A stretch of DNA of 64,000 bases from Anaerobaca lacustris (GTDB lineage Bacteria; Planctomycetota; Phycisphaerae; Sedimentisphaerales; Anaerobacaceae), in assembly GCF_030012215.1 (NCBI RefSeq), contig NZ_JASCXX010000028.1, positions 23,268 through 87,267 on the forward strand, read 5' to 3'. The notes below the pieces were generated by a model that ran no database searches, was not told the DNA's origin, and worked only from the letters and a program-made list of their open reading frames with translations. The translations under genes were made by a program, and so were the position numbers. Shown here piece by piece: positions 41,102 to 50,194 of this stretch. How positions within the stretch are numbered: position 1 is the first letter of the stretch; the number at the start of each line of letters is the position of its first letter.

Positions 41102-42697
41102 CTACCGGATGCGCGTCGTTGCCGTTGGCGACACAGGCCACAGTCGGATGCGGTCGATGTACAACGTATCGCGATCGTCATCCGGCTGGCCCGAGTCCAT
41201 CCCATCCCCGACACCGATCGTCAAAGCCGCGACGGCCGTCAGATCGACGCCGGCACCGGTCAATTCGGACAGGGGAATCTCCCATGTGCGCCACGGCTCC
41301 GACTGGACGGCGTAGGCATACGGATGCATGACCGTTGCCTCATTACCCGCTGCGTCCACTACCCTGACGTACATCGACTGCTCCAGATTGTCGCGTCGGC
41401 CACGGAAGCTGATCGAGAGCGTCGTCGCGTTGACGACAGTCCAGTCCTGCGGCTGCTCGAACGTCCGCGTGGCCTCCGTGAAGAACGGCTCATACTGATT
41501 CTGATACTCAAACCGCATCGCCTTGCTGCCCTGCTGGACAATCGCCGTTTCCAGAAAGACGTACTGGAAATCCGGACCGATATTGTGCATCCAGGTCGTC
41601 GCGATGTCCTCCGTGCCGGCGTAGGACTCGAAGTCATCGATCGGAACCGACTCGCCCGTGGTGAACTGCCAGGTGTGGCCCGTCACGACGCCGCTTGGCC
41701 CGACCTGGTCGACCCGCCATTCATAGGCGTAGCCAAATTGCAGCTTCCCCGGGCTATAGGTCGTGCCGGCCGGGGCCGGGTCCACCGCCTGCATGTGCCC
41801 GGCAACGCCAAACCACAGTTGACGGCCCGTTGCGAAGGACGCTTCAGCCCACTGCAACGTCGGGAGCACGGAGACATCCGTCGCGCCGTCACCCGGAGCG
41901 ATCGCCACCGCCGCCGGGCCGTCTGAGACGCAGGAGATGTCGTCGAACGTCGTGTAAAAGCCGGCCGGCTCGGTCCTCTCGTTTTGGGCGAAGATGCCGC
42001 ATATTCCGATCTTGAAGGCCTCGTCTCGCTCGTTGGCGTCTTCCCACGGGTCGTTGCCTTCGGTGTCCACCATCGTGTCGGTCTTGGCCACCAATGGGCC
42101 GCCCTGGTATTCATACAGCCGGCCGGTCACGTACACGGGCCCCGAGCCAACGGCCTCCAGTTCGGCGTAGTAGCTCCGCGCGTTGCCCAGGCTGGGAACG
42201 ACGACGTCGAAGTCCTGTCGCATGATGTTCTGGAGGTTCACCACCTTTTCGATGTCGATAACAAGGTTGGCCGGTCCGTTCTCCCAGTTGATGTGCATCA
42301 CATAGCCGCTGGCCACAAGTCCGGGGGGATTGTCGTTCAGGAAATACGACATCCGAACGCCCAGTCCGTGGTGGTTGTGCGAGGCGTCGCCGGCCACGTT
42401 GACCACCGCCCCCATTCGGATATCGCCGAAGATCTCCTGCGAGCCGAACGCGGCGCCGAACGCCGCCCCCCCTTTGGAAACCGAAGTGGTTTCGGCCAGG
42501 ACCAGATAGCTGTTGCCGTCCTCGCCGGACACAAGGGTCTGCGTGTACGTACCGGCCACCTGGGGATAGGAGAAAAATTGCCATGTCGTCAGGTCGAACT
42601 GCTCGCCGTCAAACGTGTCCGACCAGTTGGCGTAGCCCGCGTGCGCCAACAAGAAGACTACTGCTGCTGCCCGAATTGCTCTGCTTGGCGTGCTCAT
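41102..42697 (-). CDS. Secreted multidomain protein with Fn3-like and carbohydrate-binding-like modules
   Basis: 531 residues from ATG 42697 (GAGGAG upstream), signal peptide AAAVVFLLAHAGYA. Residues ~25-300 form a concanavalin-like beta-sandwich (WSDTFDGEQFDLTTWQFFSY, FYTTFDDISCVSD). About 305-400 is an Fn3-like module with VLPTLQWAEAS and AYEWRVDQVG ... TWQFTTGES, typical of secreted planctomycete proteins. The C-terminal ~130 residues begin VPIDDFESYAGTEDIATTW and resemble a carbohydrate-binding jelly roll. No catalytic site is visible; it probably binds glycans outside the cell. Confidence 0.7.
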   Translation of the reverse strand: MSTPSRAIRAAAVVFLLAHAGYANWSDTFDGEQFDLTTWQFFSYPQVAGTYTQTLVSGEDGNSYLVLAETTSVSKGGAAFGAAFGSQEIFGDIRMGAVVNVAGDASHNHHGLGVRMSYFLNDNPPGLVASGYVMHINWENGPANLVIDIEKVVNLQNIMRQDFDVVVPSLGNARSYYAELEAVGSGPVYVTGRLYEYQGGPLVAKTDTMVDTEGNDPWEDANERDEAFKIGICGIFAQNERTEPAGFYTTFDDISCVSDGPAAVAIAPGDGATDVSVLPTLQWAEASFATGRQLWFGVAGHMQAVDPAPAGTTYSPGKLQFGYAYEWRVDQVGPSGVVTGHTWQFTTGESVPIDDFESYAGTEDIATTWMHNIGPDFQYVFLETAIVQQGSKAMRFEYQNQYEPFFTEATRTFEQPQDWTVVNATTLSISFRGRRDNLEQSMYVRVVDAAGNEATVMHPYAYAVQSEPWRTWEIPLSELTGAGVDLTAVAALTIGVGDGMDSGQPDDDRDTLYIDRIRLWPVSPTATTRIR

Positions 42698-42828
42698 GTT
42701 CTGTCTCCTCTTCCAGCATGCGTACCTGATGCACAGAACGACGGCCCCGCCGGCCGCCGGACTGCCCGTTTTCGGAACGGCACATCCGATCCTCCCGTGT
42801 CGCTCGCACATGGAACTCCGATGAATCC

Positions 42829-42857
42829 ATTGTACCCTGTCAATGCGTCTCAGACAA
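42829..42857 (-). promoter_or_regulatory. Predicted promoter of the secreted multidomain gene
   Basis: Minus strand TTGTCT (42852-42857), 17 nt, TACAAT (42829-42834), upstream of ATG 42697 with a ~125-nt leader. It lies in the gap before the sigma-factor operon. Confidence 0.55.
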
Positions 42858-42982
42858 GGCCGAAAGAAGGTCTTGCATCGCACAATCGGCTTGGCGAGAC
42901 CGCGCACGTGGGTCAGACAGCCCCCGAGGCCTCTCGCCTGCAAGGCTTGCTGTGGAGAAAAGTGGAGAGATGGATACTGGGT

Positions 42983-43672
42983 TTACAGGGCGTCGTTCGG
43001 CTCGGACGGCACACGTTCGGCGGCCGGTTCGCTGGTCGCGGGCGGCGGCACCCCTCCGTTGCCCTCCGGCCTCGGCCTTCGCGGGCGGCGTATGTCGTCG
43101 GGCTCGACCCCTTCCGGCCTCGGTCCCCACGGTCGGCCCTCGCCGTCGGGTTCGAGTCGATCCGGCCTCCGCGGCCAGTCGCCGCGTCCCGGTCCGCGCG
43201 GCCCGTCGCCCGGCCGTCCCGGACCACCCGGGCCTCGGCGCATCCCGCGACGGAATTCCATGTCGAGCCGGTCGGTCAGCCGCTGCCAGTCCGCTCGTTG
43301 CTGCTCGGTCAGCAGGGCGCCGATCTGTGTCTTCATCTCCTGGAGCAGTTGCTCGATCTGGGGCCGGGCCGCCGCGCGCAACGCCTCCAACTGCTGGAAA
43401 TGGTCGCGCAAAATGGTCTCGATCTGTTCCACCTGCTCGTCGGTCAGGCTCAACTCTCCGCGAAACCGCGTCAGCATCATCACGACGGCATTGTCGATGT
43501 CCGGAGGCCGGCGTTCGTTCGGCTTGACCACAAGCAGCGTCGCCGCCGCGCCGAGGGTCATACCGGCCACCAGGATCACCAGGCCGGAAATCGCCATACG
43601 GAAGCGGTGCGTGCGGCGCAGGGCCACCGTCGGATTGACACTCGGATCGAGCTGTTCCATCACATCGCCCAT
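42983..43672 (-). CDS. Membrane-anchored periplasmic sensor-like protein with Pro/Gly/Arg-rich tail
   Basis: 229 residues from ATG 43672, overlapping the previous gene by 13 nt. One transmembrane helix (about 26-49, AISGLVILVAGMTLGAAATL). Then a helical hairpin with LSLTDEQVEQIETILRDHFQ and IGALLTEQQRADWQRLTDRL, the LTxxQ-type repeat of CpxP/Spy/CnrX periplasmic sensors. The last ~85 residues are repetitive Gly-Pro-Arg-rich sequence (GPGGPGRPGDGPRGPGRGDW). It is third in a sigma-factor operon and probably senses an envelope or metal signal. Confidence 0.75.
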   Translation of the reverse strand: MGDVMEQLDPSVNPTVALRRTHRFRMAISGLVILVAGMTLGAAATLLVVKPNERRPPDIDNAVVMMLTRFRGELSLTDEQVEQIETILRDHFQQLEALRAAARPQIEQLLQEMKTQIGALLTEQQRADWQRLTDRLDMEFRRGMRRGPGGPGRPGDGPRGPGRGDWPRRPDRLEPDGEGRPWGPRPEGVEPDDIRRPRRPRPEGNGGVPPPATSEPAAERVPSEPNDAL

Positions 43673-43923
43673 GAAATGCTGTTCACGATTTCCCGCAGCG
43701 GTCCCATACTGGCGTTGTAGGCGGACACGGCGATCATCGCAGCCGGGACCGCGACGGCCGAGGCCCCCGCCGCCAGCCACATCCAGAGATTCTCCGCCAC
43801 CGTCAGAGGCTCCGGCCGGCCGCTGGTCAGCAGCGTCAGAACCTCCGGCGCTACGTTGACGTGCGGAACCTCCTCGGCTCGCGCCCGAGCGGCCAACAAC
43901 ATGAACTTCTCTTCCCAGTTCAT
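43660..43923 (-). CDS. Short single-helix membrane protein, likely anti-sigma factor
   Basis: 87 residues; ATG 43923 overlaps the sigma-factor stop as ATGA. The N-terminal ~45 residues are cytoplasmic-type and helical (NWEEKFMLLAARARAEEV), and a transmembrane helix spans about 47-69 (LWMWLAAGASAVAVPAAMIA). No zinc-binding HxxxCxxC is present. Size and position match CnrY-type anti-sigma factors, which bind the sigma factor through the N terminus and are controlled by the neighbouring periplasmic sensor. Confidence 0.65.
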   Translation of the reverse strand: MNWEEKFMLLAARARAEEVPHVNVAPEVLTLLTSGRPEPLTVAENLWMWLAAGASAVAVPAAMIAVSAYNASMGPLREIVNSISWAM

Positions 43924-44597
43924 CAGATCAACTCCATGCCACGACGTTCCACGAGTTTCTTCAGCTTGTCCCGCGCACGCAGGGACTGCACCTTGACCAT
44001 GGTCTTGGTCCAGCCGGTCCGGCGCGCCGTCTCGGCCACATCACATCCTTCGAGATACCGCAGCATCAGGACCAGACGGTCTCGCGGCGGCAACTGATCG
44101 AGCAGACCGTGCAGCAGACTCGCCGCCTGGTCCGCATCGAGGCGTTCGATCACATCACGGTCATCGGCCATCTGGTCCCACTCCGCCAGATCGAACGGCT
44201 CGGCTTCCTTGAGCCGGGCCCGTTCCTTCCAGTAGCGGTAGCCGACCCGCGTGGCGATGCGGGCCAGCCAATGGCCCAGCGGCGCGGTGCCGCGGAACGT
44301 GTTCAGACTCAGGTAGGCCTCGACGAAGACGTCCTGGACCAGTTCCTCGTGCACGCCCCGGTCCCGACTGAATCGCCAGAGGACCTTAGCTACATGCGGC
44401 TGGTGCCGTTCGATCAGGCGGCGATAGGCGTCGGGATCGCCCTGCTGCGTCAGACGGATGTCCTCCTGATCCGCTGTCGCCGATTCGGCGTCAGACGCCC
44501 CGGCCCCCAGCGAATCAGCCGCCGATCGCGCCGCCACGCCCAGGAAGATCCCCGAACGCACGACTAGGCCCAAAATCGACTGCGTCACATCGCTCAT
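43923..44597 (-). CDS. RNA polymerase ECF sigma factor
   Basis: 224 residues from ATG 44597. Region 2 appears in ELVQDVFVEAYLSLNTFRG (DNA melting and -10 binding) and region 4 in LRYLEGCDVAETARRTGWTK (HTH for -35). An extra ~45 residues before region 2 (SILGLVVRSGIFLGVAAR) are hydrophobic and unusual. It heads an operon with a short membrane protein and a periplasmic sensor, the layout of a Cnr-like trans-envelope switch. There is no ribosome site before the ATG; a -10 lies 7 nt upstream. Confidence 0.85.
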   Translation of the reverse strand: MSDVTQSILGLVVRSGIFLGVAARSAADSLGAGASDAESATADQEDIRLTQQGDPDAYRRLIERHQPHVAKVLWRFSRDRGVHEELVQDVFVEAYLSLNTFRGTAPLGHWLARIATRVGYRYWKERARLKEAEPFDLAEWDQMADDRDVIERLDADQAASLLHGLLDQLPPRDRLVLMLRYLEGCDVAETARRTGWTKTMVKVQSLRARDKLKKLVERRGMELI

Positions 44598-44937
44598 ATG
44601 TGAAAGAATACGAGAAACCTCAATTCGCCGGCAAGGCAATTCCACCCCCACGACATCCCAGACGCCGGACACGGGGAACGATCGAGTCGGCGGCGGGCAC
44701 CCCCAACGCCGTGGCTGCAGGACACCATCGTACCCACAACGGCAATCGTCCATATCCCATTGCCTTCATCGCCAGTTCCGTTTGTCTGCCGGCCCCTTGA
44801 GGGCCTTACGACGGGATAGTGCGACGCGCCGCGGAATGGTTACACCCCCTGTGAAATATACCCATATCGCCTCTGCGTGGGACCATTTCGCACGGCGGCC
44901 CGCAGAAAACAGCACCAAATGCGGTCCTTCCGGCACG
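44598..44937. other. Intergenic region between the FixJ-type regulator and the sigma operon
   Basis: 340 bp. Apart from the promoter next to the sigma gene, I see no gene. A 49-codon frame (44620-44769, minus) lacks a ribosome site. No T-tract terminator is evident after the response-regulator stop at 44938. Confidence 0.4.
44605..44634 (-). promoter_or_regulatory. Predicted promoter of the ECF sigma gene, near-leaderless
   Basis: Minus strand TTGCCG (44629-44634), 18 nt, TATTCT (44605-44610), 7 nt before ATG 44597. A housekeeping-type promoter is suggested; no clear ECF autoregulatory site (GGAAC-type) was found at proper spacing. Confidence 0.4.
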
Positions 44938-45567
44938 TCAGGCGTCGGCGCCGGTTGAGCCGGACGGGCTGTTCATGTCGAACAGCCCCATGACAGCGGC
45001 CTGCCGCAGCAATTCGACAATGTTGTTGGCGTTCAACTTCCGCATGATGTGGCTGCGATGCACTTCGATCGTTCGGGCCGAGCGGTGCAGCGTCAGAGAG
45101 ATCTCGCGATTGTTCTTGCCATCGAGGATCAGGTGGAGAATCCGCATCTCGGTCTTGGTCAAGGTATGGTCGGGTCCGGGAATCGCCGGATGGGTCTGCG
45201 CCAGGAGCCTCTGGACGGCCCGCAGAAACCCCTCTCGGTCGAGGGGTTTTTCGATGAAGTCGGCCGCCCCCAGCTTCAGGGCCTTGACGGCCAGCGGCAC
45301 ATCTCCAAAGCCGGTCACGACCAGCACGGGAAGCCAGGGGACCCTTTCCTTAGCCACCTTCAATAATTCGATCCCGTCTTTCCCCGCCATTTTGACATCG
45401 GTGACCAGCAGATCGCACCGGGCCGAATCCAGACAGGCCAGGCAGTCCTCGGCGCACCCGAAACACGTCACCTCCACACCCACCCGCTCCAGCGTCTTGC
45501 GCACGACCATTCGCACCTGTGGCTCGTCATCGACGAAGAAGACACGATCCAACGTCTTGTTCTCCAT
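44938..45567 (-). CDS. FixJ-type response regulator (REC + LuxR HTH)
   Basis: 209 residues; GAGAGGA precedes ATG 45567. Receiver domain with DDEP, phospho-acceptor D57 in LLVTDVKM, Thr in VVTGFGD and Lys in FIEKPL. The LuxR-type HTH spans about 135-195 (TKTEMRILHLILDGKNNREI and IMRKLNANNIVELLRQA). It starts 24 bp after the PAS histidine kinase gene, its likely partner, and should act as a DNA-binding transcription regulator. Confidence 0.9.
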   Translation of the reverse strand: MENKTLDRVFFVDDEPQVRMVVRKTLERVGVEVTCFGCAEDCLACLDSARCDLLVTDVKMAGKDGIELLKVAKERVPWLPVLVVTGFGDVPLAVKALKLGAADFIEKPLDREGFLRAVQRLLAQTHPAIPGPDHTLTKTEMRILHLILDGKNNREISLTLHRSARTIEVHRSHIMRKLNANNIVELLRQAAVMGLFDMNSPSGSTGADA

Positions 45568-45591
45568 CGGCGGATCCTCTCAATGGCGGTT

Positions 45592-47556
45592 TCACATTTC
45601 CTCAACGGGCAGGGACACACGAAACGTGGTGCCCCGGCCGAAGTCACTTTCCACGTGGATCTGGCCGCGCGTCCGAGAAACGATCTGCTGGACGATGCAC
45701 AGCCCCAGCCCCGTCCCCTGGCCCATGGGCTTCGTCGAGAAGAACGGCTCGAACACCCGCCCAAGGTTCTCGGGCGCAATCCCCCCACAGTCGTCGGAGA
45801 ACAGCAATTCGATCCAGTGGCCGTCAGAGTGCCCGGCGATCGTGAAGCGGCGCCTTCTTTGGCCGTCCGCTGCCTGAATGGCGTTCTGCGTGATCGCGAA
45901 AACCAACTGCTCCAGGCCCTTCTCGTGCATGGGGACCGGCGGCAACGCCTCCAGCCCCTGCGTCTCCAGGACGATGCACGCCTGCTGCGCGCTTTCCCGC
46001 AACAGGCGCATCACCTTTCCCACCGTCTCATGGATCGAGATCGTCTCGACCACCTTCCCGGATGACCGGCGTGCAAACCCGCGGAATCGCTCGGCGATCG
46101 CGGTGACGCTGGCGACCTCCGCCAGTCCGTCCTTCAGATCCTCGACCACCCTCGGCGGGCACGATCCGCTCTCAAGGTCCTCCAGGGCATTCTGGATCGA
46201 CAGCCGGATGACCGTCAACGGCTGGGTCAGCTCGTGAGACAAGGTCGCACTCAGCGTTCCCAAGGACGCCAGTTGTTCGGCCCGAATCATCTGCTCGCGG
46301 TACGCGTCCAGCTCGTCCTTGGTCTTCTTGAACTCGTGAATGTCTCTGGCGATGATGAGTGCGGCTGTCGCCTTATTGCCGCTGTCCCGCAGCGGCTGAA
46401 TCGTCGTGTTGTACCATCGCATCTCCCCTCCAACAAACGTCAGACTCACGGCATTGCTTCCTTCGCCCGTCCGAATCACCTGCCTGATACTGGCCGCCTG
46501 CCGATCGGCGATCTCAGCCGGAAACAGGTCCCACATCGTCTTGCCCACGAAGTCGGCCGGACGCCCGCCGAGTCTTCCGGCCGCCGTGCTGTTGAGGAAT
46601 AGAAACGTGCCGCTCTCGTCCACGGCCGCAATGGTCTCGCCGGCGCTTTCGACCAGCGTACGGTAGCGCTCCTCACTGGCTTTCAACTCGCATTCCAGCC
46701 GTTTGCGCCGGGTGATGTCCCACGCGATGACGCGTCCTCCCACGACGCGTCCGTCCTCCACCAGAGGACTGCAACGGTATTCGACGTGAACCAATCGGTT
46801 CTCACGACCGACAAGGACCGTCTCCGCCTGAACGCTCTGGCCCCGCAGGACACGCTCGATCTGCGCCTCGACGGACGCCCGGTGTTCGTCGAAGACCAGA
46901 TCGGTGCCGCATCGGCCGATCACCTCGTTTGGATCGAGTCCGAGCATCGTCTTGGCGGCGCTGTTCACCGAGAGCACCGTGCCGTCTCGATCGAAGGCGA
47001 GAATAAGGTCTGCCACCGTATCCACAATATCCCGGTACTTCTGCTCGCTGTGCATCAGCGCGTACTCTGTCTCTCTCAGGTCCTTCACCTGCCGGACCAG
47101 AGCGGCAACATGCGACGGCTCACCGGCCGCATCCCTGAGCAGACTCAGATCGACCAGAACGGCGAACCGGGAACCGTCCGGATTCAATCCGAGGGTCTCC
47201 ACCTCCCGGACCGTACCCTGGGCCAGCAACTGTGGCATCACCTGCTCGTGCACCGCGTAAAATTGGGTCGCCTCGACCACCCCGATCTCGGGGAAAGTCT
47301 TTCCGACAATACAGTCCTCACCCAGGTCCATATTGCGGAGAAATGCATGGTTGACGTAGCAGATGCGACCGTCCAGGTCCGTCACAGACACCGCTTCAGG
47401 CAGCGCATCGAGCAGCCTCTCGGCGTACGACGACCTCGCCGTCGGGGCATCGCCCGGCCCGTTCGCAGAACCCGTCGCATCCTCGCCGGCCAGACGCCGG
47501 CGCAACTGAGCGATCTCGGCCAGAAGCTCGCTTCGCGTTTTCTCCAGATCCGGCAT
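45592..47556 (-). CDS. PAS-domain sensor histidine kinase (cytoplasmic)
   Basis: 654 residues from ATG 47556 (GGAGAGA upstream). A short coiled coil, then three PAS units (starts near LLDALPEAVSVTDLDGRICY, IVDTVADLILAFDRDGTVLS and LVESAGETIAAVDESGTFLF), a HisKA domain with TLSHELTQPLTVIRL, and an HATPase with FSDDCGGIAPENLGRVF and GTGLGLCIVQQIV. No transmembrane helix. FixL-like layout paired with the FixJ-like regulator next door; a haem in one PAS is possible but no proof is visible. Confidence 0.88.
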   Translation of the reverse strand: MPDLEKTRSELLAEIAQLRRRLAGEDATGSANGPGDAPTARSSYAERLLDALPEAVSVTDLDGRICYVNHAFLRNMDLGEDCIVGKTFPEIGVVEATQFYAVHEQVMPQLLAQGTVREVETLGLNPDGSRFAVLVDLSLLRDAAGEPSHVAALVRQVKDLRETEYALMHSEQKYRDIVDTVADLILAFDRDGTVLSVNSAAKTMLGLDPNEVIGRCGTDLVFDEHRASVEAQIERVLRGQSVQAETVLVGRENRLVHVEYRCSPLVEDGRVVGGRVIAWDITRRKRLECELKASEERYRTLVESAGETIAAVDESGTFLFLNSTAAGRLGGRPADFVGKTMWDLFPAEIADRQAASIRQVIRTGEGSNAVSLTFVGGEMRWYNTTIQPLRDSGNKATAALIIARDIHEFKKTKDELDAYREQMIRAEQLASLGTLSATLSHELTQPLTVIRLSIQNALEDLESGSCPPRVVEDLKDGLAEVASVTAIAERFRGFARRSSGKVVETISIHETVGKVMRLLRESAQQACIVLETQGLEALPPVPMHEKGLEQLVFAITQNAIQAADGQRRRRFTIAGHSDGHWIELLFSDDCGGIAPENLGRVFEPFFSTKPMGQGTGLGLCIVQQIVSRTRGQIHVESDFGRGTTFRVSLPVEEM

Positions 47557-47656
47557 TTCTCTCTCCACCGCGTTGTCGTATCCGCCTCTTCCGTTACGCA
47601 CCTACCGCGCAACGCAAGCCCCCCATGCAAAGAACACACAGTCGCAGACGGCCTCT

Positions 47657-47685
47657 ATAGTATGTCGTCGCCTCGTCCGAAGCAA
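47657..47685 (-). promoter_or_regulatory. Predicted promoter of the PAS kinase-FixJ pair
   Basis: Minus strand TTGCTT (47680-47685), 17 nt, TACTAT (47657-47662). Leader of about 95 nt to ATG 47556. This separates the pair from the upstream kinase that ends at 47810. Confidence 0.55.
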
Positions 47686-47809
47686 GCGAAAGTTGGAAAA
47701 GGAGAAATGCTTTGTCGATATCTGTGCCCGACGGTTCAAACCGACCGGCGTCCACCCGGCACTCGTCGGCGAGAACCGAGAGGACAATTGCGTGCCGTAT
47801 GGCGTCCGG

Positions 47810-50161
47810 TCACTTCTCGTGCAGCGTGGTTTCGAGATGCTCATCGGCCTGCCGCGACAAGGTCTCCGGCGGCGCGCTCGGCTTGATCGCCAGCGAGACG
47901 GTGAACGTCGTGCCCTTGTTCGGCTCGCTTTCGACGTCGATCCGGCCTCCGTGACCGGTCACGATCCGGCTGACGATCGGCAGTCCGAGACCCGTGCCTT
48001 GAATCTCCTTGCCGGGTCGGCGCACGCGGTAGAACCGCTCGAAGATCCTCGCCAGCGCCTCTCGCGGGATGCCAAGTCCCGTGTCGCTCACCTGGATCAG
48101 GACGTGTTCGTCCCGGCGACGGACGCGGACCCGGATGTCGCCGCCCGCCGGAGTGAATTTGATCGCATTGCTGATCAGATTCGTGATCACCTGCACGATC
48201 CGGTCGCTGTCGAATTCGATCGGCGGCAGGCCAGGCTCGATCTCGGCCGTCAGATGGACGCCTCGCTTGGCCGCAAACGGCTGCATCGTGTTGTATGCGT
48301 CCTCGACCGTCCTGTCGATGGCCCCTTCCTGCATATGGAACGTCATTCTTCCCGCATCGAGCCTCTGAAAATCCAGGACATCGTTGATCAGCCGGCTCAG
48401 CCGGTCGATGTTTCGCTTGGCGATGTCGAGGAAATGGGCCTGGTCCTTCTTGATCCGTCCGGTTTCTCCGTTGAGAACGATCGTCACCGCTTCCTTCATC
48501 GAAGTCAGAGGCGTCCGGAGTTCGTGCGAGACCGTCGAGATGAACTGCGATTTCATCTCCACGGCCTCTTTCAACTCTTCTTCGGCTCGCTTGCGGTCCG
48601 TGATGTCGTCGATCGCCACGACCACGTGTCGGCCCGAATCGATGTTCACGGGCTCGACACTGACCACGAGCCAGGGCGAGTGTGTCGCGCCATGGTCGTT
48701 CAGCACCGGGCAAATCTCGAGACCGCGGATCGGCTTGCCCAACTCGAACACCATCTCAATCATGGCGCGCAAAGAGCATGGCACATCCTCAGTCATGTTG
48801 TGGCAGCATTGGGGCCCGGTGCCACACAGCGTGCAACTGAGGGCCTCGCAGGGCCCCTTCCCGATGATCTCACGGAAGTCCCGGCCCGAGAGATGGCGAA
48901 TCGTCTCGTTGGCGCGTACAACCGTCAGTTCCTCGTTCACCAGCAGCATGCCGACCGGGGCCGCGTCGAAGATCGCCTCGAGGTTCTTTTGCTTGCGATC
49001 CAGAATCTCGTGGATGCAGGCGCGCTCGGTCACATCCGCGTCGGCCCCGCGATAGCCAAGGAGTGTGCCGTCCTCGTCGAGAATCGGCACGCCGCTGCGC
49101 AGCAGAAACACGACCCGACCATCCTTGTGCAGGTTCCGCGTCTGGAACTCGGTGAACACGTCCTTCTTGGCGAAAATCGAGAACGCCCTGGTTCTTAACT
49201 GGGTCGCCTCGTCGGGATGAAAGAAATCATAGAAGTGCTTCCTGCCGAGAATCTCCTCGGACGTGTACCCCAGGATCCGCTCGATGATCGGGCTGACATA
49301 GGTGTACAGGCCGTTCGCATCGACCTCCCAGATCCATTCGTTGGCGTTCTCCACCACCTGCCGAAACCGCTCTTCCGACCGGCGCAGCGCCTGTTCCATC
49401 TGCCTCCGCTCGGTGATATCCCGAACGACCCCGATCGATCCGGTGATCTGCCCGTCGCTGTCTCTCAGCACGCTCAGCGAGATATCGACGTCGATCAGGT
49501 CGCCTCCCCCTCGATACATCCGGGTCTCCAGATGGTGCTGCATCCCCTTCTGTCGCACGCTCTTGGCGCGGATTCGCTGCCATTCCGATTCCGGATACAG
49601 GCTCTTGACGGACCGACCGAGCAGTTGCTCTTCGGACATGCCCAGGAGTTGTTCGGTGAACTGATTCCACGAGACGAGGCGTTCGGCCTTGTCCACCATC
49701 ATGATGGCGACGGCGGAATTGTCGAAAATGGTACGATAGCGATGTTCGGCCGCCTGCAACTGCCGTTCGGCCTTCTTGCGTTCCAGCGCGTAGCGGATCG
49801 ATCGCATCAACAGCGTGCTGTCGACCTGCCCTTTGATGAGGTAGTCCTGCACCCCCTTCTGTACGGCCGACGTCGCGGTGGCTTCGTCGTCCAGGCCGCT
49901 GAGCACGATAATCGGCACGTGCGGGGCCCGGCGCTGAATGTTGACGACCGATTCCGTTCCACGACTGTCGGGCAGCCCCAGATCGAGCAAGACCACGTCG
50001 AAGGACGACTCCTTCAGAGACTCCAGAGCCCTCGACAGGCGGTCGGCATAGACAACCTCCGTGACCTGCAGAGATGACTTCGCCAGGAATCTCTCCAACA
50101 ACTTGCGATCGACAACGTCATCTTCAACGATGAGAAGTCGCAGTGGGTGTGCCGTTGTCAC
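47810..50161 (-). CDS. Hybrid histidine kinase: N-terminal REC, three PAS, HisKA-HATPase
   Basis: 783 residues from GTG 50161 with AAGGAG upstream. A receiver domain comes first (D60 in VVLLDLGLPDS; KGVQDYLIKGQ), then PAS at about 140-255 and 263-385, and a third PAS from ~395 with a Cys-rich insert (about 436-461, containing CEALSCTLCGTGPQCC). HisKA has STVSHELRTPLTSMKEA and the ATPase has SDTGLGIPREAL and GTGLGLPIVSRIV. A receiver ahead of the kinase suggests it is itself switched by phosphorelay. It follows the response regulator at 50195 by 33 bp. Confidence 0.88.
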   Translation of the reverse strand: MTTAHPLRLLIVEDDVVDRKLLERFLAKSSLQVTEVVYADRLSRALESLKESSFDVVLLDLGLPDSRGTESVVNIQRRAPHVPIIVLSGLDDEATATSAVQKGVQDYLIKGQVDSTLLMRSIRYALERKKAERQLQAAEHRYRTIFDNSAVAIMMVDKAERLVSWNQFTEQLLGMSEEQLLGRSVKSLYPESEWQRIRAKSVRQKGMQHHLETRMYRGGGDLIDVDISLSVLRDSDGQITGSIGVVRDITERRQMEQALRRSEERFRQVVENANEWIWEVDANGLYTYVSPIIERILGYTSEEILGRKHFYDFFHPDEATQLRTRAFSIFAKKDVFTEFQTRNLHKDGRVVFLLRSGVPILDEDGTLLGYRGADADVTERACIHEILDRKQKNLEAIFDAAPVGMLLVNEELTVVRANETIRHLSGRDFREIIGKGPCEALSCTLCGTGPQCCHNMTEDVPCSLRAMIEMVFELGKPIRGLEICPVLNDHGATHSPWLVVSVEPVNIDSGRHVVVAIDDITDRKRAEEELKEAVEMKSQFISTVSHELRTPLTSMKEAVTIVLNGETGRIKKDQAHFLDIAKRNIDRLSRLINDVLDFQRLDAGRMTFHMQEGAIDRTVEDAYNTMQPFAAKRGVHLTAEIEPGLPPIEFDSDRIVQVITNLISNAIKFTPAGGDIRVRVRRRDEHVLIQVSDTGLGIPREALARIFERFYRVRRPGKEIQGTGLGLPIVSRIVTGHGGRIDVESEPNKGTTFTVSLAIKPSAPPETLSRQADEHLETTLHEK

Positions 50162-50194
50162 GGGCGTTCTCCTTCACAGTCGGCCGGCTTTCGG

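Noticed and set aside
42983..43250. Pro/Gly/Arg repeats in the sensor tail considered as a DNA repeat or CRISPR-like array
   Set aside because: The repeats are irregular at DNA level and in frame; they reflect low-complexity protein sequence.
44620..44769. 49-codon minus-strand frame upstream of the sigma gene
   Set aside because: No ribosome site, no recognisable features, and it runs through the predicted sigma promoter.
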